Shown: piece by piece, positions 1 to 8,270 of the stretch | Position numbering within the stretch: position 1 is the first letter of the stretch | Layout: every line of letters begins with the position of its first letter | Source: Streptomyces varsoviensis | GTDB taxonomy: Bacteria; Actinomycetota; Actinomycetes; Streptomycetales; Streptomycetaceae | NCBI RefSeq assembly: GCF_000718635.1 | Contig: NZ_JOBF01000016.1 | Coordinates: 124,001 to 188,000, forward strand | Length of the DNA: 64,000 nucleotides | Direction of reading: 5' to 3' | Made by a program: the position numbers and the translations under genes | Notes under the pieces: model-generated | What the model saw: the letters and a program-made list of their open reading frames with translations, nothing else | Database searches by the model: none | What the model was told of the DNA's origin: nothing

Positions 1-321
1 TTCCGCCTTCAGCAGGTGGTCGTCGACGCGGCCTGGGCCGTGTCCGCGGGAGGTGACGCCGCCCGCCTCGACGCCGAGAGGGGCACCGAGGTGCCGGAGG
101 AGACGCGGCAGCAGCGCCAGGCCATGGCTCAGATCATCGGCGCCATGCTGGTCGACGCGGACGTGGCACGGGCCTTCAACTACGTCTCCTTCATGCTGCG
201 CCACCCCGGCACGCTGGCAGATCCGGAACTCTTGAAAAAGGCCGTAAAGGCCGTAAAGGCCGTGGAGTCCGTAGAGTCCGTAGAGTCCGGGGCCGCCGGC
301 GCAGGAGCCTCGGCGAAATGA
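1..321 (+). CDS. C-terminal end of a possible flavin-dependent monooxygenase (partial)
   Basis: The reading frame is open from the first base of the window, so the gene begins outside it. About 106 residues are visible. The segment with [18 protein letters not shown] and [15 protein letters not shown] resembles the helical tail of squalene-epoxidase/PHBH-type FAD monooxygenases, but no cofactor motif is present to prove this. The end is low-complexity: tandem KAVKAV then VESVES repeats, encoded by 9-bp DNA repeats around 236-290. The stop overlaps the next gene's start (ATGA at 318-321), so the two are translationally coupled. The family assignment is inference from the tail only. Confidence 0.45.
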   Translation, partial: FRLQQVVVDAAWAVSAGGDAARLDAERGTEVPEETRQQRQAMAQIIGAMLVDADVARAFNYVSFMLRHPGTLADPELLKKAVKAVKAVESVESVESGAAGAGASAK

Positions 322-695
322 CGGACAGCGAGATGACGGACACCCTGCTCGACCGGTACATCGCGCTGTCGGACCGGGCGGTGCACGACGAGTCGGCGAT
401 CGAGGAAATGCTGACGCTGTTCGCCCCTGACGCGACCGTGCGGCTCGGCCCGGAACCAGTCCGCGGCCATGAGGCCATCGCGGCCTTCTACCGTGCCCAC
501 CTCGCCGCCTTCGCCGACTCCCGGCACTACTGGAACACCACGGTGCTCGACGACGGGACGCTGCGCGCCGAATGGGCAGCCGTGGCCCGTACCAAGGACG
601 GCGGGCTCATGACCGTGGCCGGCGTGGAGCACGCGCGGACCGACGACGGCCTCATCACCGACCTGCGCAACGAGTTCACCCGGCTCCCCGGCTGA
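318..695 (+). CDS. SnoaL-like / NTF2-fold protein
   Basis: This 125-residue protein has the size and pattern of the SnoaL/NTF2-like cone fold: an N-terminal helix pair, then DATVRLGP, a [16 protein letters not shown] segment and paired beta strands ending in ITDLRNEF. Family members are small cyclases, isomerases or binding proteins, often acting beside flavin monooxygenases, which fits the upstream fragment. The start at 318 overlaps the preceding stop. An in-frame ATG at 333 is an alternative. No catalytic residue assignment is possible, so the substrate is unknown. Confidence 0.75.
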   Translation: MTDSEMTDTLLDRYIALSDRAVHDESAIEEMLTLFAPDATVRLGPEPVRGHEAIAAFYRAHLAAFADSRHYWNTTVLDDGTLRAEWAAVARTKDGGLMTVAGVEHARTDDGLITDLRNEFTRLPG

Positions 696-700
696 CCTTC

Positions 701-760
701 CCGTGCCCGTACCCGTGCCCGTACCCGCGCCCGTACCCGTGTCCGTACCCGTGTCCGTAC
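701..760 (+). repeat. Five tandem copies of a 12-bp repeat
   Basis: The unit is CCGTGCCCGTAC, with copies at 701, 713, 725, 737 and 749. Differences between copies are limited to C/T changes in the middle. It lies in the 129-bp gap between convergent genes, right after the stop at 695. The unit length is divisible by three, so translation on either strand gives a short-period peptide, but no gene with a credible start covers it. It is probably a slippage-prone minisatellite. Confidence 0.85.
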
Positions 761-824
761 GGGACCGGAACGGCGAACGGGTGCTCCCTACGCAGAGCCC
801 CGGCGCAGAGTTTCAGCGCGGGGG

Positions 825-1679
825 TCACTGCCCGGCGGAACGGGACGGAGCCCGCCTGCCGCCGTCGGCGTACAGGGAGCCGAGAAGGGCCAGGGCCTGG
901 GCGGAGGGACTGCCCAGTTCGGCGTGGTAGATGACGAGTTGCTGACCGGGTGCGTCGCGGACGTCGAAGGACTGGTAGGTCAGGGAGAGAGGCCCGACGT
1001 CCGGGTGGAGGAGCCGCTTGGCGTCCCGGGTCTTGCCGCGCACGCTGTGCCGCGCCCACAGCCGCCGGAACTCGGGGCTGTGTTCGGTCAGCGTGTCCAC
1101 GAGGCGGCGCAGGCGCGGGTGCTCGGGGTCGAAGCCGCTCGCCTGGCGCAGGTTGGCGACGGCGGCCTGCGCGGCCCGGTCCCAGTCCTGGAAGAACTGC
1201 CGTCCGGCCGGGTCGAGGAAGGTCATGCGGGCCAGATTGTCCGCGGGGGCGAAGGGGGCGTACAGCGCGTCGGCCAGGGCGTTGGCGGCGAGGAGGTCGA
1301 GGGTGCGGTTCATCACGAACGCCGGAGTGTGCGGGTAGCCGTCCATCAGTTGACGCAGCGCGGGGCCGACCTGCTCGGTGGTGTGGAGGGAGCCCCGGTC
1401 GTCCGGTGCCACCCCCGCGAGGCGGTGCAGGTGGTCGCGGGCGTCCGTGTCGAGCAGCAGGGCGCGGCTGAGCGCGTCCAGCACCTGTGGTGAGGGGTGG
1501 CGTTCTCTGCCCTGTTCCAGCCGGGTGTAGTAGTCGGCGTTGACGCCGGCCAGGACGGCGACCTCCTCGCGGCGCAGTCCGGCGACCCTGCGCACACCGT
1601 GGCTCGCCATGTTGACGTCTTCCGGCAGCAGGCGGGAGCGGCACGCGCGCAGGAACTCGCCGAGGTGGTTGTCGTCCAT
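825..1679 (-). CDS. XRE-family regulator, MmyB type
   Basis: The protein is 284 residues. The N-terminal helix-turn-helix spans about residues 5-75, with the typical GVRRVAGLRREEVAVLAGV and YYTRLEQGRER segments. The remaining ~190 residues match the MmyB ligand-binding (PAS-like) domain, with FLDPAGRQFFQDWDRAA and a C-terminal YHAELGSPSAQALALLGS segment. Such regulators commonly repress a neighbouring oxidoreductase or efflux gene. Here the gene is divergent from the Atu4866-MFS-SDR group, which makes that group the likely target. The ATG at 1679 gives the full HTH. Ligand unknown. Confidence 0.9.
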   Translation of the reverse strand: MDDNHLGEFLRACRSRLLPEDVNMASHGVRRVAGLRREEVAVLAGVNADYYTRLEQGRERHPSPQVLDALSRALLLDTDARDHLHRLAGVAPDDRGSLHTTEQVGPALRQLMDGYPHTPAFVMNRTLDLLAANALADALYAPFAPADNLARMTFLDPAGRQFFQDWDRAAQAAVANLRQASGFDPEHPRLRRLVDTLTEHSPEFRRLWARHSVRGKTRDAKRLLHPDVGPLSLTYQSFDVRDAPGQQLVIYHAELGSPSAQALALLGSLYADGGRRAPSRSAGQ

Positions 1680-1817
1680 ACCTCCAGGCTAGGCAGTGAC
1701 CGCGCGCGCTGCCTGGGTGTGCCGCACCCAGCCGGAGAACCCCCTGGTACACCCGCGCTGACCTGCGCAGACTCGGTCGGGCATGACATCTGTGCCGTAC
1801 CGAGGAAGGGAATCCCG
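1680..1817. promoter_or_regulatory. Divergent intergenic region between the MmyB regulator and the Atu4866 gene
   Basis: This 138-bp spacer must carry promoters for both directions. I see no clear operator palindrome. The right end carries the ribosome binding site GAAGGGA just before the ATG at 1818. It is the natural place for the MmyB-type regulator to bind. Confidence 0.5.
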
Positions 1818-2105
1818 ATGACAGGCGATGCGCGGAGCGACCGCGATCCGGAGAACGCCGACGTGGTCGGCATGTGGGTGACCGCGGACGGTCACATCCG
1901 CCAGGAGCTCTTGCCGGACGGGCGCTACGACGAGGCCCGGGGAGGCCGGCGCAGCGCGTACACCGGCCGGTACACGGTGACCGGCGACCATCTCGACTAC
2001 GTCGACGACACCGGTTTCACGGCCACGGGCGACATCCGGGATGGCGTGCTCTTCCACGAACACCTGGTGCTCTACCGCGAGGACCGGGCGGAGAAGCCGT
2101 CATGA
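1818..2105 (+). CDS. Atu4866-domain protein
   Basis: This is a 95-residue protein. The core reads VVGMWVTADGHIRQELLPDG, then YTGRYTVTGDHLDYVDDTGF and DGVLFHEHLVLYR, the signature of the small beta-barrel Atu4866 family, whose biochemical role is unknown. The ATG at 1818 is preceded by GAAGGGA at good spacing. Upstream in-frame codons run through the regulator promoter and are not likely coding. In other actinomycetes this family often sits next to MmyB-type regulators and SDR enzymes, the same arrangement as here. Confidence 0.85.
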   Translation: MTGDARSDRDPENADVVGMWVTADGHIRQELLPDGRYDEARGGRRSAYTGRYTVTGDHLDYVDDTGFTATGDIRDGVLFHEHLVLYREDRAEKPS

Positions 2106-2198
2106 GGGGGCGCGTCGGCGCACTCGTTCCCACGCCCGTGGAGCCCGGCGCGGCCGGGGGCCCTGGCCGCCGGCCCGTCGCCGAAGGGAGGCGGAGCG

Positions 2199-3635
2199 AT
2201 GCGGCGCATCGGTGAGACCGCCACGGGCGCCGAACGTCCCGGGGCCGTCGCGGAGGTCTCCCGCTCCCCCGGCACCGCGGCCCTGCTGGTGCTGTGCGCG
2301 GCCCATTTCATGGACGCCGTCGACCTGTCCGACGTGGGCGTGGCCCTGCCCGCGATCCAGCACGGCCTGGGCATGGCTTCGGGCTCCTTGCAGTGGGTCG
2401 TCTCCGCGTACGCGCTTGGCTACGGCGGGTTCCTCCTCCTGGGCGGCCGGGTGGCCGATCTGTTCGGCCGGCGACGGGCCTTCCTGGCCGCGGTCGCCGT
2501 CTTCGGCGTGGTGAGCGTGCTGGGAGCGCTCGCGCCGACCGGCGGCCTGCTGATCGCGGCGCGGCTGGTGAAGGGGATCGCCGCGGGCTTCCTGGCCCCG
2601 GCGGCCCTCTCCCTGATCACCACCAACTGGCCGGAAGGCCCGCGGCGCGGCCGGGCTCTCGGCTGGTACGCGACCGCCGGCGCCTGCGGCTTCGTCGGCG
2701 GTCTCGTGCTCGGCGGCGTACTGACCGAACTGTCGTGGCGGCTGGTCTTCGCGCTCCCGGTGCCCATCGCCATAGTCGCGCTGCTCGCGGGGCGGCGCCT
2801 GCTCCCGGCGGACCCGCGGGGCGGCACGCGCGAGAAGATCGATGTACCCGGGGCTCTGACGGCCACCGGAGCCCTGGTGCTCCTGGTCTACGCCCTCACT
2901 CAGGCTCCGTCGCACGGTTGGCTGTCCGCCCGTACCCTCGTCCTCGCCTTCGCCGCGGCCGGTCTGCTCGTCCTGTTCGTACGTGTCGAGTCGCGCGCCC
3001 GCAGGCCCCTGGTCCCGCCGGCCTTCCTCACCCGGCGCGCGACCGCCCGCACCAACCTGACGATCTTCGCCATGTGGGGCGCCTACACCTCGTTCGCGTT
3101 CCTCACCACGCTCTACCTGCAGAACGTGCTGGGCTGGTCGCCGTTGCGGACCGCCGGCGCCTTCGTCCCGCTGGGCCTCGCCAACGGCGCGCTGGCACCG
3201 CTGGCGGGGCGGCTCGCCGCCCGCTTCGGCGCGCACCGGATGATCACGGCCGGGATGCTGCTCCTCGCGCTGTCCTACGCGCTGTTCTTCCGCATCGGCC
3301 CCGACAGCTCCTTCCTCACGGTGATCCTGCCCGTCATGGTCGTCAACGGGATCGGCACCGCGGCGACGTTTCCCGCTCTGAACATGAGCGCGGTGGCCGG
3401 GGTGCCCGACCGGGACCAGGGGCTGGCGGGGGCCCTGCTCAACACCTTCATGCAAATCGGCGGTGCCGTCGTCCTCGCCCTGGTCACCGCGGTCGCCGAA
3501 GCCGGGCAGCGGGCGGACGGAGGCGACCCTCTGGCGGGGTACGCCGTCGGTACCGCCGTCATCGTCGCCACCGTGCTCGCCGGCCTGGGCGCCACCCTCC
3601 TCATCCGGCACCGGCCCGACAGCGGGAACCGCTGA
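2199..3635 (+). CDS. MFS drug exporter, DHA2 (14-TM) family
   Basis: The 478-residue integral membrane protein has about 14 hydrophobic segments. Family landmarks include DLSDVGVALPAI near the start of TM1, GGRVADLFGRRR in the loop 2-3 (MFS motif A) and a proline/glycine-rich motif C region around GFVGGLVLGG. These proton antiporters export drugs or toxic metabolites. The ATG at 2199 has GGGAGG upstream. The gene follows the Atu4866 gene after 93 bp and precedes an SDR gene, so it is probably in the same regulated unit. Substrate not predictable. Confidence 0.9.
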   Translation: MRRIGETATGAERPGAVAEVSRSPGTAALLVLCAAHFMDAVDLSDVGVALPAIQHGLGMASGSLQWVVSAYALGYGGFLLLGGRVADLFGRRRAFLAAVAVFGVVSVLGALAPTGGLLIAARLVKGIAAGFLAPAALSLITTNWPEGPRRGRALGWYATAGACGFVGGLVLGGVLTELSWRLVFALPVPIAIVALLAGRRLLPADPRGGTREKIDVPGALTATGALVLLVYALTQAPSHGWLSARTLVLAFAAAGLLVLFVRVESRARRPLVPPAFLTRRATARTNLTIFAMWGAYTSFAFLTTLYLQNVLGWSPLRTAGAFVPLGLANGALAPLAGRLAARFGAHRMITAGMLLLALSYALFFRIGPDSSFLTVILPVMVVNGIGTAATFPALNMSAVAGVPDRDQGLAGALLNTFMQIGGAVVLALVTAVAEAGQRADGGDPLAGYAVGTAVIVATVLAGLGATLLIRHRPDSGNR

Positions 3636-3678
3636 ACGACTGAGCCGCTGAACCACTGAGCCGTTGAATCCCTGAACC
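3631..3678 (+). repeat. Three tandem copies of a 16-bp repeat after the MFS gene
   Basis: Units start at 3631, 3647 and 3663 and follow the pattern GCTGAACCACTGAGCC with a few changes, trailing off at 3683. The array begins at the MFS stop codon and contains many TGA triplets. It may simply reflect duplication of the 3' end. No hairpin is apparent. Confidence 0.75.
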
Positions 3679-3762
3679 ACTGACAAAGCCCCCGGCCACG
3701 CATCCATCCGGGGACACGTACGACCCGCCCGACCCCGCCCGATCCCTCCGGAGAACACCCCA

Positions 3763-4578
3763 ATGACATCCACGCCCCCACCCACCACCGAAGCCGCCGA
3801 GTTCGACGCGTCCACCGCATTCGCCGATTGCGCCGAGTCCGGCGAGTTCGCCGGGAAGACGGCGCTAGTCACCGGGGCCGCACGCGGCATCGGCAAGGAG
3901 ACCGTCACCCTCCTCCACACCCGCGGCGCACGCGTCGTCGCCCTCGACGCACGTCCCGAGGTCGCCCTGCTGGCCGAAGAGCTGCCCGGGGTGGTGACGA
4001 TGACGGGCGACGTCACCGCGGAGGAGACCGCCAGCCGGGCGGTCGGGGCCGCCGTCGACGCGTTCGGCGGACTGGACATCCTGGTCAACAACGCGGGACG
4101 CACCCTGAACAAGCCCGTCACGCAGACCACCGCGCAGGACTGGGACAGCGTCATGGACGTCAACGCCCGCGGCGCCTTCCTCTTCGCCCGCGAAGCCTTC
4201 CGGGCCATGGAGGGGCGCGGCGGCGGCGCCATCGTCAGCACCGGCTCGTACGCGTCCACGGTCGGCCTCCCCGAAGGAGCCGCCTACAGCGCGTCGAAGG
4301 GAGCCCTCGCCCAGCTCACCAAGGTGCTGGCGCTGGAGGGCGGCCCCCTGGGCATCCGCGCGAACCTCGTCGCCGCGGGCGTCGTCGAGACCGACTTCCT
4401 CGGCACCTTCCGCCCCGACAGCCGCGCCTACCTCGCCTCCTTCGCGCACGTACACCCCCTGGGCAGAGTGGCGCAGCCCCGCGAGATCGCGGAAGTCCTG
4501 TGCTTCCTGGCCTCCCCGCGATCCGCCTTCGTCACCGGCGCCATACTCCCCGCGGACGGAGGCTTCACCGCCGCCTGA
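3763..4578 (+). CDS. SDR-family oxidoreductase
   Basis: This 271-residue short-chain dehydrogenase has the nucleotide-binding motif TGAARGIG at about residues 37-44, the structural NNAG motif near residue 110, the catalytic serine in STGSYAS and the YSASK Tyr-Lys pair around residue 175. The first ~30 residues form a non-conserved, likely disordered extension. The C-terminal SAFVTGAILPADGGFTA matches classical SDRs. A ribosome site GGAG precedes the ATG at 3763. It is likely an NAD(P)-dependent alcohol or ketone oxidoreductase, substrate unknown, co-controlled with the upstream exporter. Confidence 0.92.
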   Translation: MTSTPPPTTEAAEFDASTAFADCAESGEFAGKTALVTGAARGIGKETVTLLHTRGARVVALDARPEVALLAEELPGVVTMTGDVTAEETASRAVGAAVDAFGGLDILVNNAGRTLNKPVTQTTAQDWDSVMDVNARGAFLFAREAFRAMEGRGGGAIVSTGSYASTVGLPEGAAYSASKGALAQLTKVLALEGGPLGIRANLVAAGVVETDFLGTFRPDSRAYLASFAHVHPLGRVAQPREIAEVLCFLASPRSAFVTGAILPADGGFTAA

Positions 4579-4668
4579 CCCACCCCCCACCACAAGCCGG
4601 CCGCCCGTACGGCCGCACCGCCGGGCTCCGTCACCCTTCGCCCGTCACCCATCACGGCGCGAGCCCGG

Positions 4669-4713
4669 CCGGGCGGCCGCCCCCGACCGCCCCGGCCGGG
4701 ACCGGCCGCCCGG
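4669..4713. terminator. Bidirectional hairpin between convergent genes
   Basis: An 11-bp perfect inverted repeat, CCGGGCGGCCG at 4669-4679 and its complement at 4703-4713, sits in the 171-bp gap between the SDR gene and the convergent glycosidase gene. There is no T tract, as is common for actinobacterial terminators. The rest of the gap is very GC-rich and shows no gene. Confidence 0.5.
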
Positions 4714-4749
4714 ACCAGGCCGGCCGGCCCGCCCCGCTGCCCCCGCCGA

Positions 4750-6822
4750 TCAGCCGATCGGCTCGGCCACGATGAGTTGGAAGCGGTCGAAGGTCAGTTT
4801 CACGGTGTTGTGCCGGGCGGTGGCGGTGCCGAGGGACTTGCCGGTGAAGGGGTCGGTGAGGCGGTAGCGCGTGCGGCCGAGGCCGCGCAGTTCGACCTTT
4901 CCATCCCAGTGGTCGGCGTAGAAGGCGTAGTGGAGGGTCCGCTTCTTGGCCACGACGTGCGTCTCGGGCTTGTCGAAGCCGATGTCGTACAGCTCACCGC
5001 GGTACTCGCCGGTGGCCAGCATGTTCTTCTCGTACAGGGCCACCCACTTGCGCCACAGGACCTCCTTCTCCGGGGTGAGGTCGGTGGCCTTGTCCGGGGC
5101 TCCGGTGCCGGGGATGGTGAACTTGGTCGACAGGACGGCTCCGATGCCGTAGGAGGACGCGAAATCGTTCCCGCCGTCGCTCAGTTCGACGTGGTCGCCG
5201 GCGTAGCTGCTGCCCGCGCCCATCAGCGCCTTCATCGTCTTGCCCTTGCTGCGGACCTGGTAGGAGGACTCCGGGTCCGAGCTGGGGTACTGGTCGACGT
5301 AGGGCAGGTTGTGGAAGGCGAAGGCGGTGCCGCAGGGGCAGAGCTCGACGAGGGCGTCGCGGTTCGCCTTGTGCGCGGCCTCGTGGATGGCCTTCCAGAA
5401 CGTGGCCACGGCCTCGGTGGATTCCTCGGGGCGGGCGTGCCGGTGCTTCGGGTTGTAGCAGGGCGCGACGCCGTTGAGGTGCTGGCCGTCGATCTTGAGC
5501 CCCTCATAGCCCCATTCGCCGATGAACCGCTTCGCCTGCTCGACGAAGTAGTCCACCGTCGGCTGGTAGGCCGGGCAGAGGGTGTAGGAGTCCCACCAGG
5601 TCACGTACTGCTTCTTGCCGTCACGATCCAGCAGCAGCATGTCGGAGCGGTCCCGGAACAGGTTGCTGTCGGGGTGCGCCGCCAGCGGGGCCCACCACAG
5701 GCGCGGCCGCAGACCGGCGGCCCGCACCTTCTTGTTGAAGGCCCGCATGTCCGCTTCGCCGCGCGGGAACTTCTTCCTGTCGATGTCCCAGTCGCCCACG
5801 TTGTTCTGCCAGCCGTCGTCGAGCGCGGCCCAGCGCAGACCGACCTCGTGCGCCTTCGGCAGCGCTCCGATGACCTGCTCGGTGGCGAAGTCGCGCTCGT
5901 AGCCCCAGGCGCACCAGATGGGCTCGAAGGCCGAGGCGGGGACCTTGGGGGCGCGCTGGCCGATGTCGCTCATGTAGTCGCGGTAGCGCAGGAGCGGCAC
6001 GAAGTGGTCGCCCGGGAGGGCGGTCAGGAACGTGGTGTCGGTGCTGAGCCGGCGGCCCGGCTTCAGGGTGCGGGCGGTGTCGTCCTGGATGGCGATGCTC
6101 GCTCCGGCGGCCGTCTTGCGGACCGGCATGCGCAGGATCGTCGCCACGGGCTCGACATGTCCGACGGAGAGGCCCGCGCCACGGCGCCAGACGGTCGCCA
6201 GCGGGGTGCCGCCGCCGTAGTCGGAGGAGTCCATCCCCAGCGAGTTCTCCTGGACGTAGCCGTCCTTGACCGGCATCACCCAGTCGCGGCGGTCCGTGTA
6301 CGTGGTGCCGGAGAAGGTGTAGAAGCCGCCGGGAGCCTCCAGGAGTTCGTGGGCTCCGTTGCGCCACCCGGTGACGTTCAGCGTGGTGGAGGACCTGTTG
6401 GTGTAGGTCACCTTCATCACGATCATGCCGGTGAGGCGCTTGAAGGAGGTCAGCTCGACCGTCTTCTGCACGCCTTCCTCGGACATGCCCTCGATCGTCA
6501 CCTGGACGCCCGCGCCGTGGCGGGGGTGCCAGGTGGGACGGGTCCGGTGCCCGCGGTGGGCGAACGCCTCGATGGCCTTGCCGCCCACCAGCAGGGCTTC
6601 GCCGGCGTCGAAGCGGGTGAGGTCGACGCCCTTGAGCGCCACCCGGCTGCGCAGTCGGTCGTCGAACTCCAAGGTGATGGAGGTGTCGCCGACTCCGACG
6701 AGGTCAGGACCCGAGTTCGGTGCCGCGGCCGCGGGCGAGGCGCCCATGGCCGCGGGGAAGGCGGCCAGGCCGGCACCCCCCAGCGCCACCTTCAGTACGC
6801 TTCGCCGGTTCATGCCCGTCAT
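4750..6822 (-). CDS. Exported clan GH-D (GH36-like) alpha-galactosidase or alpha-N-acetylgalactosaminidase
   Basis: The 690-residue protein starts with a twin-arginine signal (NRRSVLK at residues 5-11, hydrophobic stretch to about 30, then AAAA). The catalytic barrel begins near residue 300 with PIWCAWGYERDF and LDDGWQ. LKIDGQ at 442-447 supplies the expected nucleophile Asp445, and SSDPESS near residue 516 is the probable acid/base site. A beta-sandwich precedes the barrel and a small C-terminal beta domain closes the chain. It should hydrolyse terminal alpha-galactosyl-type sugars outside the cell. The neighbouring amino-sugar catabolic genes suggest alpha-GalNAc as substrate; this is inference. 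Start at 6822 was chosen for the Tat motif and the GAAAGAG upstream. Confidence 0.85.
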   Translation of the reverse strand: MTGMNRRSVLKVALGGAGLAAFPAAMGASPAAAAPNSGPDLVGVGDTSITLEFDDRLRSRVALKGVDLTRFDAGEALLVGGKAIEAFAHRGHRTRPTWHPRHGAGVQVTIEGMSEEGVQKTVELTSFKRLTGMIVMKVTYTNRSSTTLNVTGWRNGAHELLEAPGGFYTFSGTTYTDRRDWVMPVKDGYVQENSLGMDSSDYGGGTPLATVWRRGAGLSVGHVEPVATILRMPVRKTAAGASIAIQDDTARTLKPGRRLSTDTTFLTALPGDHFVPLLRYRDYMSDIGQRAPKVPASAFEPIWCAWGYERDFATEQVIGALPKAHEVGLRWAALDDGWQNNVGDWDIDRKKFPRGEADMRAFNKKVRAAGLRPRLWWAPLAAHPDSNLFRDRSDMLLLDRDGKKQYVTWWDSYTLCPAYQPTVDYFVEQAKRFIGEWGYEGLKIDGQHLNGVAPCYNPKHRHARPEESTEAVATFWKAIHEAAHKANRDALVELCPCGTAFAFHNLPYVDQYPSSDPESSYQVRSKGKTMKALMGAGSSYAGDHVELSDGGNDFASSYGIGAVLSTKFTIPGTGAPDKATDLTPEKEVLWRKWVALYEKNMLATGEYRGELYDIGFDKPETHVVAKKRTLHYAFYADHWDGKVELRGLGRTRYRLTDPFTGKSLGTATARHNTVKLTFDRFQLIVAEPIG

Positions 6823-7271
6823 GTCGAACTCTCTTTCGGTCGTGCGTGCCCGACTGGGGCAGCCGCCTGGTGTCCGTCGTTGTGGACCGTCGAAGTCGGG
6901 CCGCACGCTCGCGACGAAGGGACCGTCCGTAAGGCTGGTCGATGCCTGGTCTGCTACCGGTTTTCGCAGCGGGTCGGCTGGGGCCGGGGACGGCGCATGT
7001 CCGAACGGGGCGCCCCCGTACGAGCCAGTACGAGCCAGTACGAGGCAGCCTCCGGCGGTGAGCGGGCGGGTACCTCGGTGACCTGCGACTACGCTGCCTC
7101 GATCACCGGCGGGCGCTCAGGACACGGCGAAACGGAAGGTCGCTCACGGGCGACTCCTTCATCATCGGGTGGTCTGCTTCGAGAACGTAAGCGGTATTCG
7201 ACTGGCATGTCAAAGGGTTGGAGCCCCTGAATAAGGGTCCGGGCGGTCGATCGCATTGGTACGCTTCTGGT
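6823..7271. promoter_or_regulatory. Divergent control region of the amino-sugar locus
   Basis: This 449-bp gap separates the glycosidase gene from gntR. It contains CTGGTCTGC at 6946-6954, ACTGGCATG at 7201-7209 and TCTGGTATG at 7266-7274, all variants of one half-site also found upstream of gatZ. A 10-bp direct repeat (CGAGCCAGTA, about 2.9 copies) lies at 7018-7048 and contains CCAGTA cores. No gene is evident. Autoregulation and control of the glycosidase by the GntR protein is the natural reading. Confidence 0.55.
7260..7265 (+). promoter_or_regulatory. Possible -10 element of a leaderless gntR transcript
   Basis: TACGCT (TAnnnT consensus) ends six bases before the ATG at 7272, and no Shine-Dalgarno sequence precedes that ATG. 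Transcription would therefore start at or next to the start codon. The half-site TCTGGTATG overlaps the start codon, a position suited to repression. The matching -35 is poor. Confidence 0.35.
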
Positions 7272-8063
7272 ATGACAGATGCGAGCACGTCGATGCCCAA
7301 AGGCCTGTTCGGTGACGACGTCCTCCCGTTGTACGAGCGCACAGCCAGGCAGTTGCTCGACGACCTGCGCACCGCCGCCGCCCGCCCCGGCGACCGGCTG
7401 CCCTCCGAGCGGGCCCTGGTCGACCGGTACGCCGTGTCGCGCGTGACGCTGCGAGCGGCCCTCGCGCAATTGGAGTCGCGGGGCATCGTACGGCCGTCCT
7501 CGTCGCGCGGGTGGTTCGTCGCCGAGCTCGGTCCGCTCCCCGACGCGGCGACGACCACGCCCGCCTCGGCGACCCCGCAGGTCCAGGGATTCGCCGACTA
7601 CGCACAGGTCAACGGCTTGACGACGGCCGGCAAGGTGCTCTCCGCCACCGTTCGCCCGGCCACGCTGTCCGAGGCCGAGCAGCTCCGGGTCGCGCCGGGC
7701 GCGGACCTCTTCGACCTCCACCGGCTGCGCTTCCTCGACGGTCTGCTCGTCGTGCTCGAACACAACCGGCTTCCGCTGGCGGCCTGCCCCGCCCTCGCCG
7801 AGACCGACTTCACCACGGCCTCGCTCTACGCCACCCTGCGCGCCGCCGACCCGCCGCAGCTCCCCCGCAGCGCCGACTATTCGGTCGAGGCCCGCCACCC
7901 GACGCCCCGGGAGATCGAGCTGTTCGAGATCGCCGAGACCATGCCGATGCTCGTCGCGACCCAACTGACGTCGAACCAGGACTCGCGTCCGATCGAACTG
8001 ACCGTCCAGGTCTACCGGGGGGACCGCTACCGGTTCCGGGCCTCCATCACCAACCAGACGTAA
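7272..8063 (+). CDS. GntR/HutC-type regulator with UTRA effector domain
   Basis: The protein is 263 residues. The winged helix spans about residues 15-85 (PLYERTARQLLDDLR, LPSERALVDRYAVSRVTLR, LESRGIVRP). The UTRA ligand-binding domain fills the rest, with VLEHNRLPLAACP and a terminal YRGDRYRFRASI. HutC-class regulators such as DasR sense phosphorylated amino sugars and bind TGGTCT-type half-sites. The half-sites seen on both sides of this gene match that. The likely ligand is a phosphorylated GalN/GalNAc or tagatose intermediate (inference). It heads the catabolic operon. Confidence 0.9.
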   Translation: MTDASTSMPKGLFGDDVLPLYERTARQLLDDLRTAAARPGDRLPSERALVDRYAVSRVTLRAALAQLESRGIVRPSSSRGWFVAELGPLPDAATTTPASATPQVQGFADYAQVNGLTTAGKVLSATVRPATLSEAEQLRVAPGADLFDLHRLRFLDGLLVVLEHNRLPLAACPALAETDFTTASLYATLRAADPPQLPRSADYSVEARHPTPREIELFEIAETMPMLVATQLTSNQDSRPIELTVQVYRGDRYRFRASITNQT

Positions 8064-8145
8064 ATAGTCGCCAAGCAGATGTGAACGGTCCCCAGCGATC
8101 GCCACTCGGCCTTGAGGATCACCACAGATCCGCCGGTCCAGCCAT

Positions 8146-8204
8146 GCAGACCAGTTGCATACCAGTATAAGACTATTGACGACCCCAAATAAGACCAGTA
8201 CTGT
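8146..8204 (+). promoter_or_regulatory. Promoter and operator cluster upstream of gatZ
   Basis: A good promoter is visible: TTGACG at 8176-8181, a 17-bp spacer, and TACTGT at 8199-8204. Three ACCAGT cores at 8150, 8161 and 8194 are spaced 11 and 33 bp apart, so all lie on the same helix face. In reverse orientation they read CTGGTCTGC (8146-8154), CTGGTATGC (8157-8165) and CTGGTCTT (8191-8198). The last overlaps the spacer and -10, so occupancy should block transcription. Between the gntR stop and this cluster nothing else is seen. Confidence 0.65.
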
Positions 8205-8270
8205 CCGGAATGAGCCGCGGGCCATGACGGCACATTTGGCTTGAAATGCACGTTGAGTAAGGGGTTGGCA

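Noticed and set aside
676..1752. Peptide with YGHGYGHG repeats encoded by the 12-bp array on the minus strand
   Set aside because: The frame continues as antisense of the MmyB-type regulator; no start or ribosome site.
4777..7230. 817-codon + strand frame opposite the glycosidase
   Set aside because: The glycosidase on the minus strand has signal peptide and catalytic motifs; the + frame has none and also runs through the regulatory region.
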